Assembly: GCF_001632365.1 (NCBI RefSeq)
Contig: NW_024468550.1
Location: 1-64,000 of the forward strand
Direction: 5' to 3'
DNA from: Laetiporus sulphureus 93-53
Lineage: Eukaryota; Basidiomycota; Agaricomycetes; Polyporales; Laetiporaceae
DNA: 64,000 nt
Part shown: positions 22,396 to 33,815 of the stretch, piece after piece
Layout: each line of letters begins with the position of its first letter
Position numbering within the stretch: the first letter of the stretch is position 1
Translations under genes and position numbers: made by a program
The notes under the pieces: model-generated
Databases searched by the model: none
Seen by the model: the letters and a program-made list of their open reading frames with translations, nothing else
Told to the model about the DNA's origin: nothing

Positions 22396-25248
22396 ATGTC
22401 TGTCACGCTGCGTCTCCCACCCGCCCTTCTCGACCTCACTTTGCTCCGTGCCTCTCCGCGCCTCAGTGCGCTCTCTGTCGCGTCTAGTTCTGTCACCTCT
22501 AGACATGCGTGCAATAGGTACAGTCACGGAGCTGCTATGGTAGCGCAAGCTCCTGCTCAGGACTACCTTGGTCACTTTATGCAGCGCGGTGGTCGGTCGC
22601 TAAGTGCACAGTGAGTACACCTCTTTTGCACTCCCCTGCGGTAGATCAAATTGCTTGCAGACGGAGACGAAAGGAAAAAGAAGCGGATCGTGGTTCCCTC
22701 GTACCTATGGAGGAGAATGAGGGTATGGGAACCCTTACGGAGTTGGAGGAGCGGGTGAAGGCCTTGCAGCAGACGGCGGCTTCGTCCGAGGTGTGCCAGT
22801 CATCGATTCATGGCATGTTATTCACTCACGCGTACTCATTTCATGCAGTTGCTCAACAGCTCGTTGACTTACTCTGAAGATGACCTGCTGAGAATCTACG
22901 AGGCTCTCCTGGCCATTCCGGCTTCTGAGACTCCTGCCGCCTCCGTTCCGCGGGAGAAAGATGACACAGAACTTGTCGAGGCTGTTGCACATCGGTTACT
23001 GGAGCCTTCGGGTCTTGCATCAGCTTCTTCCGCACCGTCGCGACAAATCCATCATGCCATCGTTGGTCGCTTACAACAAATTATGTCAGAGATCGATTCC
23101 TTCCAGTCATCAATGTTCAAGGAAAAACTAAAAGAGGGTGAAGGCGTGGAGCAAGTCAAGGAGTTCCCGACTAGTCTCATTACTAACAAGGAGTGGTCAG
23201 CACTGGCACGTACATGTGTATGTTAGATGGCTACTTATCACAATGTGCGAAATTGCTGAGTGTGTTCTCTAGATTAGTGCAAAAGATTACGCCACTGCCG
23301 AGCTCGTTCTCAATTTGATGAAGGTTCGTCACCAACGTTGCTGCATCTGGTCCTTCAGCTCATCAAAATTGCAGCGATCCGGTAGTCTCAATATGGAAGA
23401 GTCGATTAACGACCTGCTCGCCGCGTACGCTTCCGAAGGTAATGTGTCAGGCACAGAGCGTGTCCTGCATGTTCACGTGCCCGCGCCCACCGAGTTGCAA
23501 CGCGATCTCCACGTCAAGTCACATATCAAGGCTACATCGCAATATGAGATGCCTGATAATGCTTTACGGATCCTGCACGCATGCGAACAGCTAGGCACAC
23601 CTGCACCTCAAAAATCATACACTCGTACTATCACGGCTCTGCTTTCCATGCGCCGTGACGGTGCACAGGGCCGCGCGCAGGCATGGGACCTGTTCGCGCA
23701 TATGCGCTACGTTGCTCATCCCCAGCCGGACGTCGCGCTCTACACTCTCATGCTCCGTGCCTGCTCGCACCCATCCGCACCCGTCGAGCCTGAGCGCGCG
23801 CTGGACCTCTTCACAGAAATGACAGTCGATCGCAGTCTCGCGCCGACGCAGCGCGCATACACGGCCGCGATGTATGCGTTCGCGCGCAGCGGAGAAGAGC
23901 GCTACGTGCACCAGGCGTTCCGACTCGCGAGGGAAATGCTCGATGCAAATCGCGACGCACATGGGCGGAGCGCATTCGGTCCCAACCGAGGCTTGTTCAT
24001 TGCCCTGCTAGAGGGCGCGAAGCGCATCAAGGATCTTGCACGGGCGCGATGGATCCTAGCAGAGATGGTGAAGCAGACTTTACAAGCTGATCGAGACCTA
24101 GAGGCAGAGGGAGGGATGAAGGAGCAGGATGCACTGCTGACGGAAACGGTGATGCACAATATTTTCCAAGCCTATGCTTCGTATGAAGTACCCTTCAAGC
24201 GCTCTGCGACCCGGATTGTGGACGATGCGCCTGATCAGATAGCTCAAAAAGAATCTCAGACGTCAGTACAAGACAAAAACCTCACAAGTTCGGGGGTAAT
24301 GGGGAACCCTGATATACAGGAGGACTTCGAAAACGCAGGACTGACTGACGTCACTCACACTTCAAAATTCTCCCACATTCCACCTCAGTCGAAGGGAGAA
24401 ATAGTTGCGGAAGCGAAGATTCTTTTCGATCGCATAGTCGCAGACGGCATCGCTCCAATGGACGAACAAGAGGGAACCTGGAGCCCCTTCCGATACGTCC
24501 GCCTCACCTCTCGCCTCCTCAACGACTACCTCTCTGTGTATTATGCCCATGCGCCTTTCGATACGTGGAGCGCTGTGTATCGTGATCTTTTCGACCGCAT
24601 GGGCATATCGCGGGATGCGAGAACGTACGTTGATGCGCTCGAGCGCTGCTCGGTTGCATCCAAGGCCGATCGCACCGTCGCACTTCGGTTCGCTGAGGAG
24701 GTATGGGGCGCGTGGCAGGGCATCGAGGAGGCTTGGCGTCTGAGATTCGATCGTGACGATGCTAATGAGGTCATCGAAACAGTCAATGCGCGTTGGGTTG
24801 AGCGGGCGAACACAGCTATGATCCAGTTGCTCAGTCTGTGAGTATCCTCGCTGGAGTAATCGTGCATCCGCTGACGAGCTTAATTCGCAGCACCCGTGAA
24901 CACACTCGTGCTCTAGAGGTTGTAAGGGTCTTCGCAGAACGGTATCCTCCATCAGCACTGCTGAAGACTCCTTCGCAAAATTCCTTGCGCTCGACGCGTG
25001 TTCAGCTGGAGGGTGCTAAGCCACTTGTGCGACTCTATCACCCTACCGATGTGCCGGACGATAACGTTCCGCCGCTTCTCACCTTTACCGAGCTTGAACT
25101 TCTCAAGCATCGTCTTGTTGCAGCTGGCGACCGCTCAGGTATCGACTATATTAATTGGCTCTGCAAGTCATACGAGGGCTCTCTTAGGCGGAGAAGAGAC
25201 GCGATGGTGTCCGCAAAGTCGCTAAAAGCTAGAAAGAAAAGAGATTGA
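22396..25248 (+). CDS. Pentatricopeptide-repeat-like mitochondrial protein
   Basis: Five or more exons; about 860 residues. The start at 22396 gives an N-terminus rich in Leu, Ser and Arg with no acidic residue in the first ~40 positions after Met, a plausible mitochondrial presequence. The body (main exon 23315-24841) consists of helical pairs in PPR style, e.g. DNALRILHACEQLGTPAPQK, SYTRTITALLSMRRDGAQGR, DVALYTLMLRACSHPSAPVE, TQRAYTAAMYAFARSGEERY, ARARWILAEMVKQTL and a C-terminal RTYVDALERCSVASKADRTV. PPR proteins bind organelle RNA and act in its processing or translation. The last exon ends with a basic SAKSLKARKKRD tail. The layout recalls fungal Ccm1/mitoribosome-associated proteins, but I cannot fix the orthologue. 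Confidence 0.7.
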
Positions 25249-28200
25249 GTTAGTCTGTTGCATACCCGGCTTGTTTACCGCATTTACCGTCGTATTGGAT
25301 GCATTCTACCGGTCAATACATTTTCAATACCCTGCAGCAAGTCCGCTGCCGTTGCGCTTCCTGACTGGTCGAAGGTCGGACTGGCTGTGGTTTTAGGCGG
25401 GGAGCTGTACACGGCTGGACTATGGGTTGAACGTGAGATGGAGAATAGTATGTGCTGGGAAGATGAAAGAGCATCGTTGATCAGCCCGCAAGCTTCCGGG
25501 CGGGGCACATTGGCAAGATGAGTTTGTTCACGTTCATACTGATGCACTCAAAACGGACTAGGAGCGTGCAGTTCACGAGCCTCACTCTCCCCTGGGCGGA
25601 AAGGTCCTCGACTATAGAACGAGAACAGACCCCACAATGGTCCGATTTGCGCCCGACATCTCTAGACCGGTGCAAACGCTCGTGGCTGATTCAGGACAAG
25701 CTCCATACCCTCATCGTCATCGTAACCGATCTGATTCTATCTGTTGAGCGCAGCAGAGTGTCTGGCTTTGGTAAAAAGCAGGCGTAATTGCACCCGTGCT
25801 CTCAGCCATCCATTGGATGCTACCTGAGTTGCCTATTCCGTTGGGAGGACCTCGCGGGGATTGCTTGGTGCGCTGGATTTCAATAAAAGCCATTTGATCA
25901 TTTCGGTGAAACGCACGATAGCGGCACGCCCATGAGCCACATCACAGGTGATCGCAGTTTCGTAGGCGGTGTTGGAGCAGGGGGGACACTCACGTATACG
26001 ATTGCGAGACCCACGACATGATGCAGGCCGTGGATGATCCAGAGTCGTCAGCCCGACTAATAATGGTCGTACTTTATGTGCACTATCGGGGCTTCCGCTC
26101 GTTTCGAGATAAGCTCAAGGGGCTTTGGACACTCGGGCTGTTCATAGACGAGCTGAATATATCTATCTAGTACCATTTGGAGTCACCTCATGTTCGCCAT
26201 GATACTCGCGTCCACGGCGTGACCGGACGAGACTAGGCGGAGGGTGCTCTGGAGTATGCATGCGTACAAGGAGCACCGCGACAGCACGCGAGTCCTCTGC
26301 AATATTCGCATTTGCACGGTTGCCGGCGGCGTTACGGAATCCTCGCGCGCCCCATCGTTCGTGGCACGACGTACGTCACACTTCTCGTAACCTCGCAATT
26401 TGTATTTGAACGGAGCGCTTGATGATGAGGATCGATTCCTCGAGGTCTCACTGGAACGCTCAAGGTCTATTGTTAATATCAATCAGAGTAATTATCACAT
26501 TTCTGACTACTTCTGAGCAGAACGTGGGCGTTTAAACGTTTAACAGCTTTCTCCTTCAGATTTTTCCCTGCGTCAAGCGGGCTCAGTCTTCGCGTTGCAT
26601 TCCTTTACCGCTCTTCAGGGGAGGTGAAATATGCTCGACGTCGATATGTGGTTGCATAAAGGAGTATGCACAAGGTGTCGTTGTTTGCGTTGGCCAGTCA
26701 GTATCCGGTGGTGGAACTGATGATCTGGCTGGTGATGATCGATCTCGTGTATTCCCTTACTATACTCTGCGGCTGACATGTGAAGAAAGGCCACGCAATC
26801 TGTTCAGTGCACCGCCATGTTCTTCCACCGACCGAGATCGGAGGTTTCATGGAGTATACGGCATGATCATGCTACGGGTGGCAACATCAAGCCATCTCAA
26901 AGATTGATCAAATTCGCACCGCGCCTCGAGCTGCCTCGAGTGATTACTCCACGGCTGTAACTTCGTTCTAGTTTCAAGAGGTTCCAAGCCGCTTTAACTG
27001 CATCTGGGCGTTTCGCTGAGAGGAAGTCCGGAGGACAACGAGGCGAGCGTCTTGGAAAGTAGTAAACCGAAATGGAGTGTGGCGCGCAGGACACGATGTG
27101 AAGCTCGCATCCAAAAATGCCAAATAAGATGTAATATGCCGCGATGCGCGGGCGAGACACGTCGATGGGGATTCTGGAGTGAAGTTTACTTGACCGATTA
27201 GCCCGTCAGTCTGCTTATAATTGAGGCCTGGGACCTGATAGCTGCGATATATGGTAACGCAACGCTGCTCCGGATATGCAGGACAGCGATGGAATTACCA
27301 TAACGCCACGATTCATAGGCGTTGTCAGAACGTTCCGATGAGAAAGTTCAGAGCTTTCACGGGCCCCTCAGAACTAGTCGCGAAATGAACGCGGCGCCAC
27401 GACATGACCGAGATGCATATTGATTACGATGACGGTGCCCTAGCGTTCTTTGATTGATTACCATACATTACTAGGGGGTTTCACACCAGGTTCATCGCGT
27501 CAACGTCCTGAAAGTAGGTCCACCTGCCATTCAAGGCATCGCAACAAGCATTTGACAAGACCAGGTAGATATTTCGCGCACACGCATGCTTCCCACCTGC
27601 GGACTGAGCGTATAGCTCCAAACTGTGAGTCCAAAAGCTTCTACTGATAGAGACTTGCGCAATCCCCTCAGGTTTGGGCCGCCCGTGGACCCGATTTTAT
27701 TGGACTCCGACGATCTTTCTCACGTTGGCGGATTGAGCAGTAACCCCGTGGGTTTTTGATCCACCACCAGAGTTTCGCTGTAGCCTCGCGGAAGAGTAAA
27801 CGAGACACGCGTGGTGTATGACTGAGCCGAATTGACTCTGGGAATCAATCGGAGTTTCTTGATCACCATTTCTAGATCAACGGCCCTTCAGCTTGAGCGC
27901 ACACTCCACCGTTCATTGTACCTTCCCTTCTGGACCATGTCTGTCTCATGCTGACTGGATCGGTGGAGCTTGACAGAGAGCCTATTGTGTGTAGGGACTA
28001 CACAGTGGCACATCTCGCATACGTCGCTGCATGCACAGGTGATGATATCACTGGTACTAGCGCGTGCATAGTGGCGGAATGGATGTAGTGTTCGTCCGCT
28101 TCGGCGCTAAGGCTATCTTGGCGAATGAAAGTGCCACCACCGACATGGGCCGCATCTGATCAGGCCTCAGGTTCCATGGCTACGCCTGACAATACTTGCC

Positions 28201-28702
28201 CAGGACGTATCTCCCTCTCGTTTTGAGACCAATGTGCCTGGCTGGCGATCGGATCGTGTGCGCTCCATGCCTCAGTGGTTGGGTGGTGGTATTAATCCCG
28301 CTAGGTGCGTCTTCTGTTGCGACTGCTCACGCAATACATAGATCGTATGTCAGACGCCGCCATGCACTTTAGCATCGCGTACCTGCTTTGGAGGTCCGAA
28401 GTCTCCGGTTCGGCTGCATATCAGCCGATTCACAGAGCGTTCCGTTAGCTCCTGCTTACTATGGCTGTGCAGTCCCGCAGTGGCACCGAGTGCCGGATGC
28501 ACCGCCTACGAGGCTCTTCTAGCCATAACGGTGCTAAACAGCAGAGCGCAACCACTCTAACGCACGCGGCAATTGAGTTGCATCATGCGCCGGAGTGTCC
28601 ATGGTCGCGGGGCCTTTGGGCGCAACGCCACCTCAAGAAGTGTTAAATTGCCTGGCCACACGCTCTGCGAACACAACCACTTCGTATCCTTGCACGGTAA
28701 CC
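25249..28702. other. Gene-poor region, no confident gene
   Basis: 3.45 kb with only short conflicting frames. The longest (25258-25521 plus, 25284-25547 minus, 26183-26482 minus) carry no recognisable motif. A 10-bp palindrome CGTTTAAACG lies near 26530. Just before the GST gene, 28461-28700 is probably its promoter and leader. Confidence 0.45.
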
Positions 28703-29578
28703 ATGGCTTTCAAGCATTTCATCACCCTCTACGACGTCCGGTCGACTCTTGATCCTCCAGCTTGGTCTCCCAACGTGTGGAAAGTCCGGTGAGCAGATCA
28801 CTTCATCAATACATCGGTCGACGATAGAGCTTGGAGTGCAGATTTATCTTGAATTTCAAGAGACTTCCCTACTGCACCCAGTTCTTGGCTTACCCAGATA
28901 TTGCCGGTGTGCTCTCCTCCGTCGGTGCACCACCCACGCGCGCGGAGATGCCGCAATATACCGTCCCCGCGATCCTTGACGAAGCAGAGGGAAGTTCTCC
29001 CCTTGCCCTCTCGGACTCGTCCCATATTGCCATGCATCTTGATAAGACATATCCCGAACCTTCGATATTTCCCGGTGGCTGTCACCGCGAACAGATGAGA
29101 TATGCCGCCGCCATTCACAAGCATGTCATGTTACCGATGCTGCACATGGTCGTTCCGAGTACGGTAGACATCCTGGAGGGCCGCGACCTGGACTACTACT
29201 TGGCGACGAGAGAGGGATTCCTCGGTGAGATGCTTAGCCTTGCTCATCTCCGGCCGTCGTGCTGAGTCGCCCCATTCACCAGGCATTGCTTTGGAGGATA
29301 TGTTTCCTCCGCACAAGCAACAAGCCGTGTGGGACGGAATACTGCGCGGCCTCGACGAGCTAGCAGCGCTGATCGATAGCTCGAGAGATCATCGGGCGGG
29401 CCCGTGGATGTTCAGTCCTGTCGAGAACCCGAGCTACGCGGACTTCGTACTCGGAGCGATGTTGATCTGGTTCAGAAGGGCGGGTCCACGAGGTTGCTGG
29501 GATAGGATCTGCCGTCGCAACGATGGGAAGTGGGAACACTTGCTGCAGATTCTAGAGCCATACATGGAGGTGTTGTAG
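28703..29578 (+). CDS. Glutathione S-transferase, fungal class A / etherase-like
   Basis: Three exons; introns at 28789-28839 (GTGAGC…GCAG) and ~29224-29281 (GTGAG…CCAG). The product is about 255 residues. The N-terminal thioredoxin-fold half reads FITLYDVRSTLDPPAWSPNV WKVRFILNFKRLPY, and PQYTVPAILD with the cis-Pro that contacts glutathione, followed by ALSDSSHIAMHLDKTYPEPS, the Ser-rich glutathione-binding segment. The helical C-terminal half starts at residue ~100. This resembles fungal GSTFuA enzymes, which relate to bacterial LigE beta-etherases and handle lignin or wood-extractive aromatics; substrate assignment is inference. A decayed copy lies downstream at 32560-33277. Confidence 0.85.
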
Positions 29579-32068
29579 CGTGATGAGCGGTTTACGGTAT
29601 CAATATGTCGTTGGTACGTGTCATTATGTCCTCGTAAGCGACCTCGGATACGAACTGACGCCTCGAGCCAGAATATCTCTTCGGAGTCTTTGCCTAATTG
29701 TTTTGGTCAACGGGCGTCATTGGGTCGGACCAGTACACCCGCTAAAGTACACGGTAAATTGATAATGCATACGAGCGGTAGCATATGTAAAAACCTGTGA
29801 AGATTGCATCATCAGCGGGGTTGTGGTAGCTGTTCCGCCAAAATGAAAGGCTACGTGCGCGAAATTTGTTCACGCGAGCGATAAGCAGTGGTTTTCAAGG
29901 AAAACAAACGCATGTGTGCCATGAGGTCTCAGAAATAGAACCTTCGAGTAGTGGTACCGTGAGGCGAGGCAAGGCGAGTTGAGGCGACGCAAGGTGAGTT
30001 GGAATTAACTCGCGAGTTCTTTCACGCGGTAGTCACAGGCCTGTGAGAAGTCATTGGCAGAGGCCACCTTCGATGCATTCAGTTGATATAACCCACTTGC
30101 CGTTGAGTTGGGACTGACGCGATTCTGTTGGCGGTGAATAAGCCTCCTTGTGGAGACATATAATTACAAGTGGTTCGGCCCGGTATAGGGAAAGACGCGC
30201 GTCTAGCATCGCGCTAGCGCTCATTTCATTCGGAGCAGCGTCTGGACAACACGCCACATCATGCGCGCACATCTATGCAGGCATGGGGAACGCACCATGT
30301 CAAAACTCGTTTGAAATCGTCAACCCACAACACACCTCGCGAGGCGAGTTGTTTGCGAGGCGAGCTAATTCTCGACAACGCCAGTTACTGGCGAGAGCAA
30401 GAAAGCGCACGGGGTTGACGCTTGAAACATCCGACTCATCGTTTGCACGGAAGGCCTATGAAGGTTGAGGTCAGCGGATGAGTAGGAGCTCTCCGCCTTG
30501 CACGAGGACATCTCAAAAAGGACACATTACCATTAGACACAAGATAAGGAGTCATTATGAGACTTGCTAGAAGTCTGCATCAGTCCATGGAGCGCTATGC
30601 ATCGGACATAGAAGCGTCGCGAAATTGTGATCATTCCAACCGCGGTCGTTCATAGGCGACGCTGGGCCTGCCTCACAGCCTTGCCATTTAATTCCCTGGA
30701 ACGCCACGCACGCTATGCAAAGGAGTTCGAAAAGGTGTGGTTCTGCGATCGGGGGCTCATAATTGCCCAGAGCATGACGCAGACCAAGAATCGATGAAGG
30801 AATAAGCTTGAACCAATCTCATGAGGTAACCAGGGCCATTTGAAAGAGATTCATGGCATGGGCAATACTGAGGATCAGGAAGGCTCACCAAATTAAATAG
30901 CGAGCGAAGGTTGCTGGCGAAATGGACGCATCACGGAAGACATTTGAGATTTTTATCTATTAAGTACGGAATTGCTTTGAGTCGGCACGGTGATTTTTGC
31001 ATGCACGAAGGACCGGACGTCCGATGAGGCCCGAGGACAATAGAAGTGCGCAGCATTTTTCCGAGCTTCCAAGCTTTCGGACGAAGACATCGGATCAGAC
31101 ATAAGCAAGACCGTACGTATGCATCTGCGCTGTTATCTAATTGTCCGCGTAAGACAATACACTCAGAGGATATGGAAGAGTGTGTTGAGATGCTAGTGTC
31201 GACTCAGTGGGGATTATCGGTGAGAGCAGCGGCTGCCATTTCTTTTGGAACTCAACGCCTAGCGTAGCCCAGTTCCCACGCCATGGATCCTCGTGACATC
31301 GTGAAAGACGCTACGAACATATCGGAGACGTAATAAAACATGATGATTCACACACAACAGGAGGATTCTAGCTGATATCTAGAATCCATCATCTGGCACT
31401 GAAGGCTCTGAGCTTACCCTTTGAAGGCTTTTGTTTGTGTAAGCACTTTGCCTCTTGGGGACTAATTCGAGCCGTCTGGCTACCATCGGCACGCTTGAGC
31501 ATGTGGTTATTGTACGTATTTCGGTGGCTTGAACAAAAAAAGAGCAGCTGTTGTAGAACACCTGCTAGGACCAGTGCAGTTCCCCGTGAGGTCTGGATGT
31601 CACCTTTCTTTTCGCCTACAGTCTTGAAAGGCAGGTTCAAGTGCAATTTGTCATATGAAGGTCTTTCATATCGCAAAGGGTGATACTTTTTGCTCCTCTA
31701 TGATTGTATTACGGCGGCCTCTGGTCTTCTTCTGGGGCCGGTAAGGAACGGTGTTCGTGTTGGCGTCGTTGGGTGTTACATGATTGTACCTTCATCTGCG
31801 CATTAGTACGCTCCATATGCTTACACCGGATTTCCATGCAGTAGGGTTCCTTCCTCAACGAATTTTCAAAAACAAAAAACCCCGCAAATCGATATATCCG
31901 GAGAGCCGGAGAATGACTAACGGCGCTGGACGCAATTCATACCATACCGATCCAGACAGAACTTCGACTGCGTCAGAGTATTGAATGCGCATCTGAATCA
32001 CGCAACTGCAAGCTGGCTATGAGTTCAACATCAACCTTGCGGAGCATGGAAACGTGCGTTGGCTCTGA
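29579..32068. other. Gene-poor region with degenerate repeats
   Basis: 2.5 kb without a convincing gene. It holds GAGGCGAG-type repeats near 29961-30000 and again at 30337-30368, and the palindrome CGGACGTCCG near 31018. A minus-strand frame at 31389-31676 has no recognisable domain. Confidence 0.45.
29961..30000. repeat. Two tandem 20-bp units, GAGGCGAG family
   Basis: GAGGCGAGGCAAGGCGAGTT and GAGGCGACGCAAGGTGAGTT differ at 2 of 20 positions. Related GCGAGGCGAG words recur at 30337-30368 with inverted flanking words (GAATTAACTCGC against GAATTAGCTCGC on the other strand), which could be the subterminal repeats of a ~400-bp non-autonomous element. Confidence 0.6.
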
Positions 32069-32446
32069 TCAGTAGGCTTCTCGGGCACAATCAAGTATAA
32101 CAGGATCGGTCAACAGTATTTCACCGACATCTGCGCTTTCTCTCACGATATCAATGCCCTTTGAGACAGGGAAGTCTCATTCACGCAATGTTCTAGCTCC
32201 TTCATTGCGGACTTGAACATACACATCTTCTCGCATGCCGGTCTCGGTCAAAATGTCCGGCATCAGCTTAGCAAATTGTTTTGGTGCCGGTGAGTAGCGG
32301 TCGTCGTGGAAAACGTTCTCAAATGAGGCCAGACATGAACTTGATTCCAGGACATCTATTTCGAGCAGTGCTTCCAGATAGGTTGCATGATTGACAGTGG
32401 GACATTGTTCGGCCCGCTTAATCGGCGAATGAGTGGCGTAATGCGG
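32069..32446 (-). pseudogene. Unidentified minus-strand coding remnant with one in-frame stop
   Basis: On the minus strand an 89-codon open frame (32446-32180) contains TYLEALLEIDVLESSSCLAS and KLMPDILTETGMREDVYVQV, ends at TGA (32179-32177), and then continues in the same frame for 35 more codons (DFPVSKGIDIVRESADVGEI and on) to a second stop at 32069. Composition is protein-like (regular hydrophobic spacing, acidic and basic residues), unlike the antisense frames around it. I do not recognise the family. It has no start or splice context, so it is probably a fragment of a dead gene next to the decayed GST copy. Confidence 0.4.
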
Positions 32447-32559
32447 TCATGACCTGAATGGTGCGGCTGCTGTCAATTGTTTAGGAACGTGAGGCCTTGA
32501 AGCTTTGACTGTTGGGACTCCTCACAACGTGTCATGCTCTCGCACTGTACCGACTGATA

Positions 32560-33277
32560 CTCAACTGCTATTGTCGACGAGGTGCATGGCCAACTCAATC
32601 TTCCCCAGCCAGCATGAACAGATGCAATGTGTATCGCCGCCGTTCACAAGCATGTCATGTTACCGATGCACGCGCTGGTTCGAAGTACTACCAGTATCCT
32701 GGAGGACCATGGCCTGGGGTGGTTACCTGGCTAGCATCAGGAAAATTTAAAACACCTTGCGGCTCCAGTCCCTCCTTTTCAACGTCTTTACGCCGGTAAT
32801 GCGCCTGTACAAGTGATTATTCACACAATGCTTTCAACCCGGAGAAAAGGAGCTCCTGAGACTTTCCCAGACTTACAGTAGCCGATAAAAAAGATTAAAA
32901 GACGGATTTAAGTTTTCCTGATGCACTGCGAGGGAAGGATTTCTTGGTGAGACGCTTACCTTCGCTCACCACTGATTTGCAGCACTGACTTGCTTCGCTT
33001 ACGGTCGAAAGATACGTTCCCTGTGCACGAGACTATTACTGGGGCCTCGACGAGCTAGCAACCCTGATCGACAGCTTGACAGATCTGAGTTGCAAGACAG
33101 CACCTAGCTGTCCAGCCCTGCCAAAAGCCTAAGCTACGCCGACTTTGTGCCGGGAAAAGTTTGTACTTAGTTCAGGAGCGCAGGTCCACAAAGTTGCCGG
33201 CATTGAATACTTCCGCTGTCGCAACGTGGGAACTGGGAGCAACTGCTGCAAAACTTAGAGCCGTATACGCAGCGTAG
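32560..33277 (+). pseudogene. Decayed copy of the GST gene
   Basis: Several blocks match the GST gene at 28703-29578. Near 32640-32675, CGCCGTTCACAAGCATGTCA and the next 14 bases are almost identical to GST coding sequence at ~29108-29141. Near 32930-32980 the end of exon 2 and the GTGAGA intron start reappear, and 33035-33277 follows the last exon (GGCCTCGACGAGCTAGCA, and a matching TAG end). In between are insertions, frameshifts and stop codons and no frame is open across it. It is a duplicate that has lost function; the N-terminal half is not clearly recognisable upstream of 32560. Confidence 0.8.
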
Positions 33278-33815
33278 TTCCAGTAATCTCGGTACCATCA
33301 CGGCCATTCAGCACAGGTCCGTCAGCAATTCAAACGCACGGCATCTGATCAATCATGAACCCATGAATTCGCACCCGATGTCAAGGGCTCTATGAAGGCA
33401 GATACGCGCCATTCCGGTGGAATACACCTCTGTTTGTCGATACATATGGAGCAACGGTACATGCGTTTTCTCGTGATAGACATGTCATTATCGTGCGCGT
33501 GCGTGTCGTTATTTTCGGAAGCGCTGTTGAGTGCGGGTGTTGTCCGTTCTCGCGCCAGCTCCGAGACGCGATAGCGTACGAAGAAGTCGGGTTGACCTGA
33601 CACTTCAGAACGCCGGCGGATACACTGAACTGACCTCCGGAGAGGCCTACGCGATGATAGCCTCCTTCTCTGCGAATTCCCCGGTGAGCATGTCGTCGGA
33701 GAGACTGGATTGACTGGTCTGGTCATTCTTGCGCGCATTGAAGCTCGGACCCTTGTAGTGGCGGTGTGCGCTGCAGAATCCTCAATGGAGGGTCCAGAAG
33801 AAGATTTCGTGGAGC
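33278..33815. other. Intergenic between GST remnant and permease 3' end
   Basis: 540 bp. The minus-strand open frame here is read-through from the last permease exon in the wrong phase. Nothing else seen. Confidence 0.4.
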
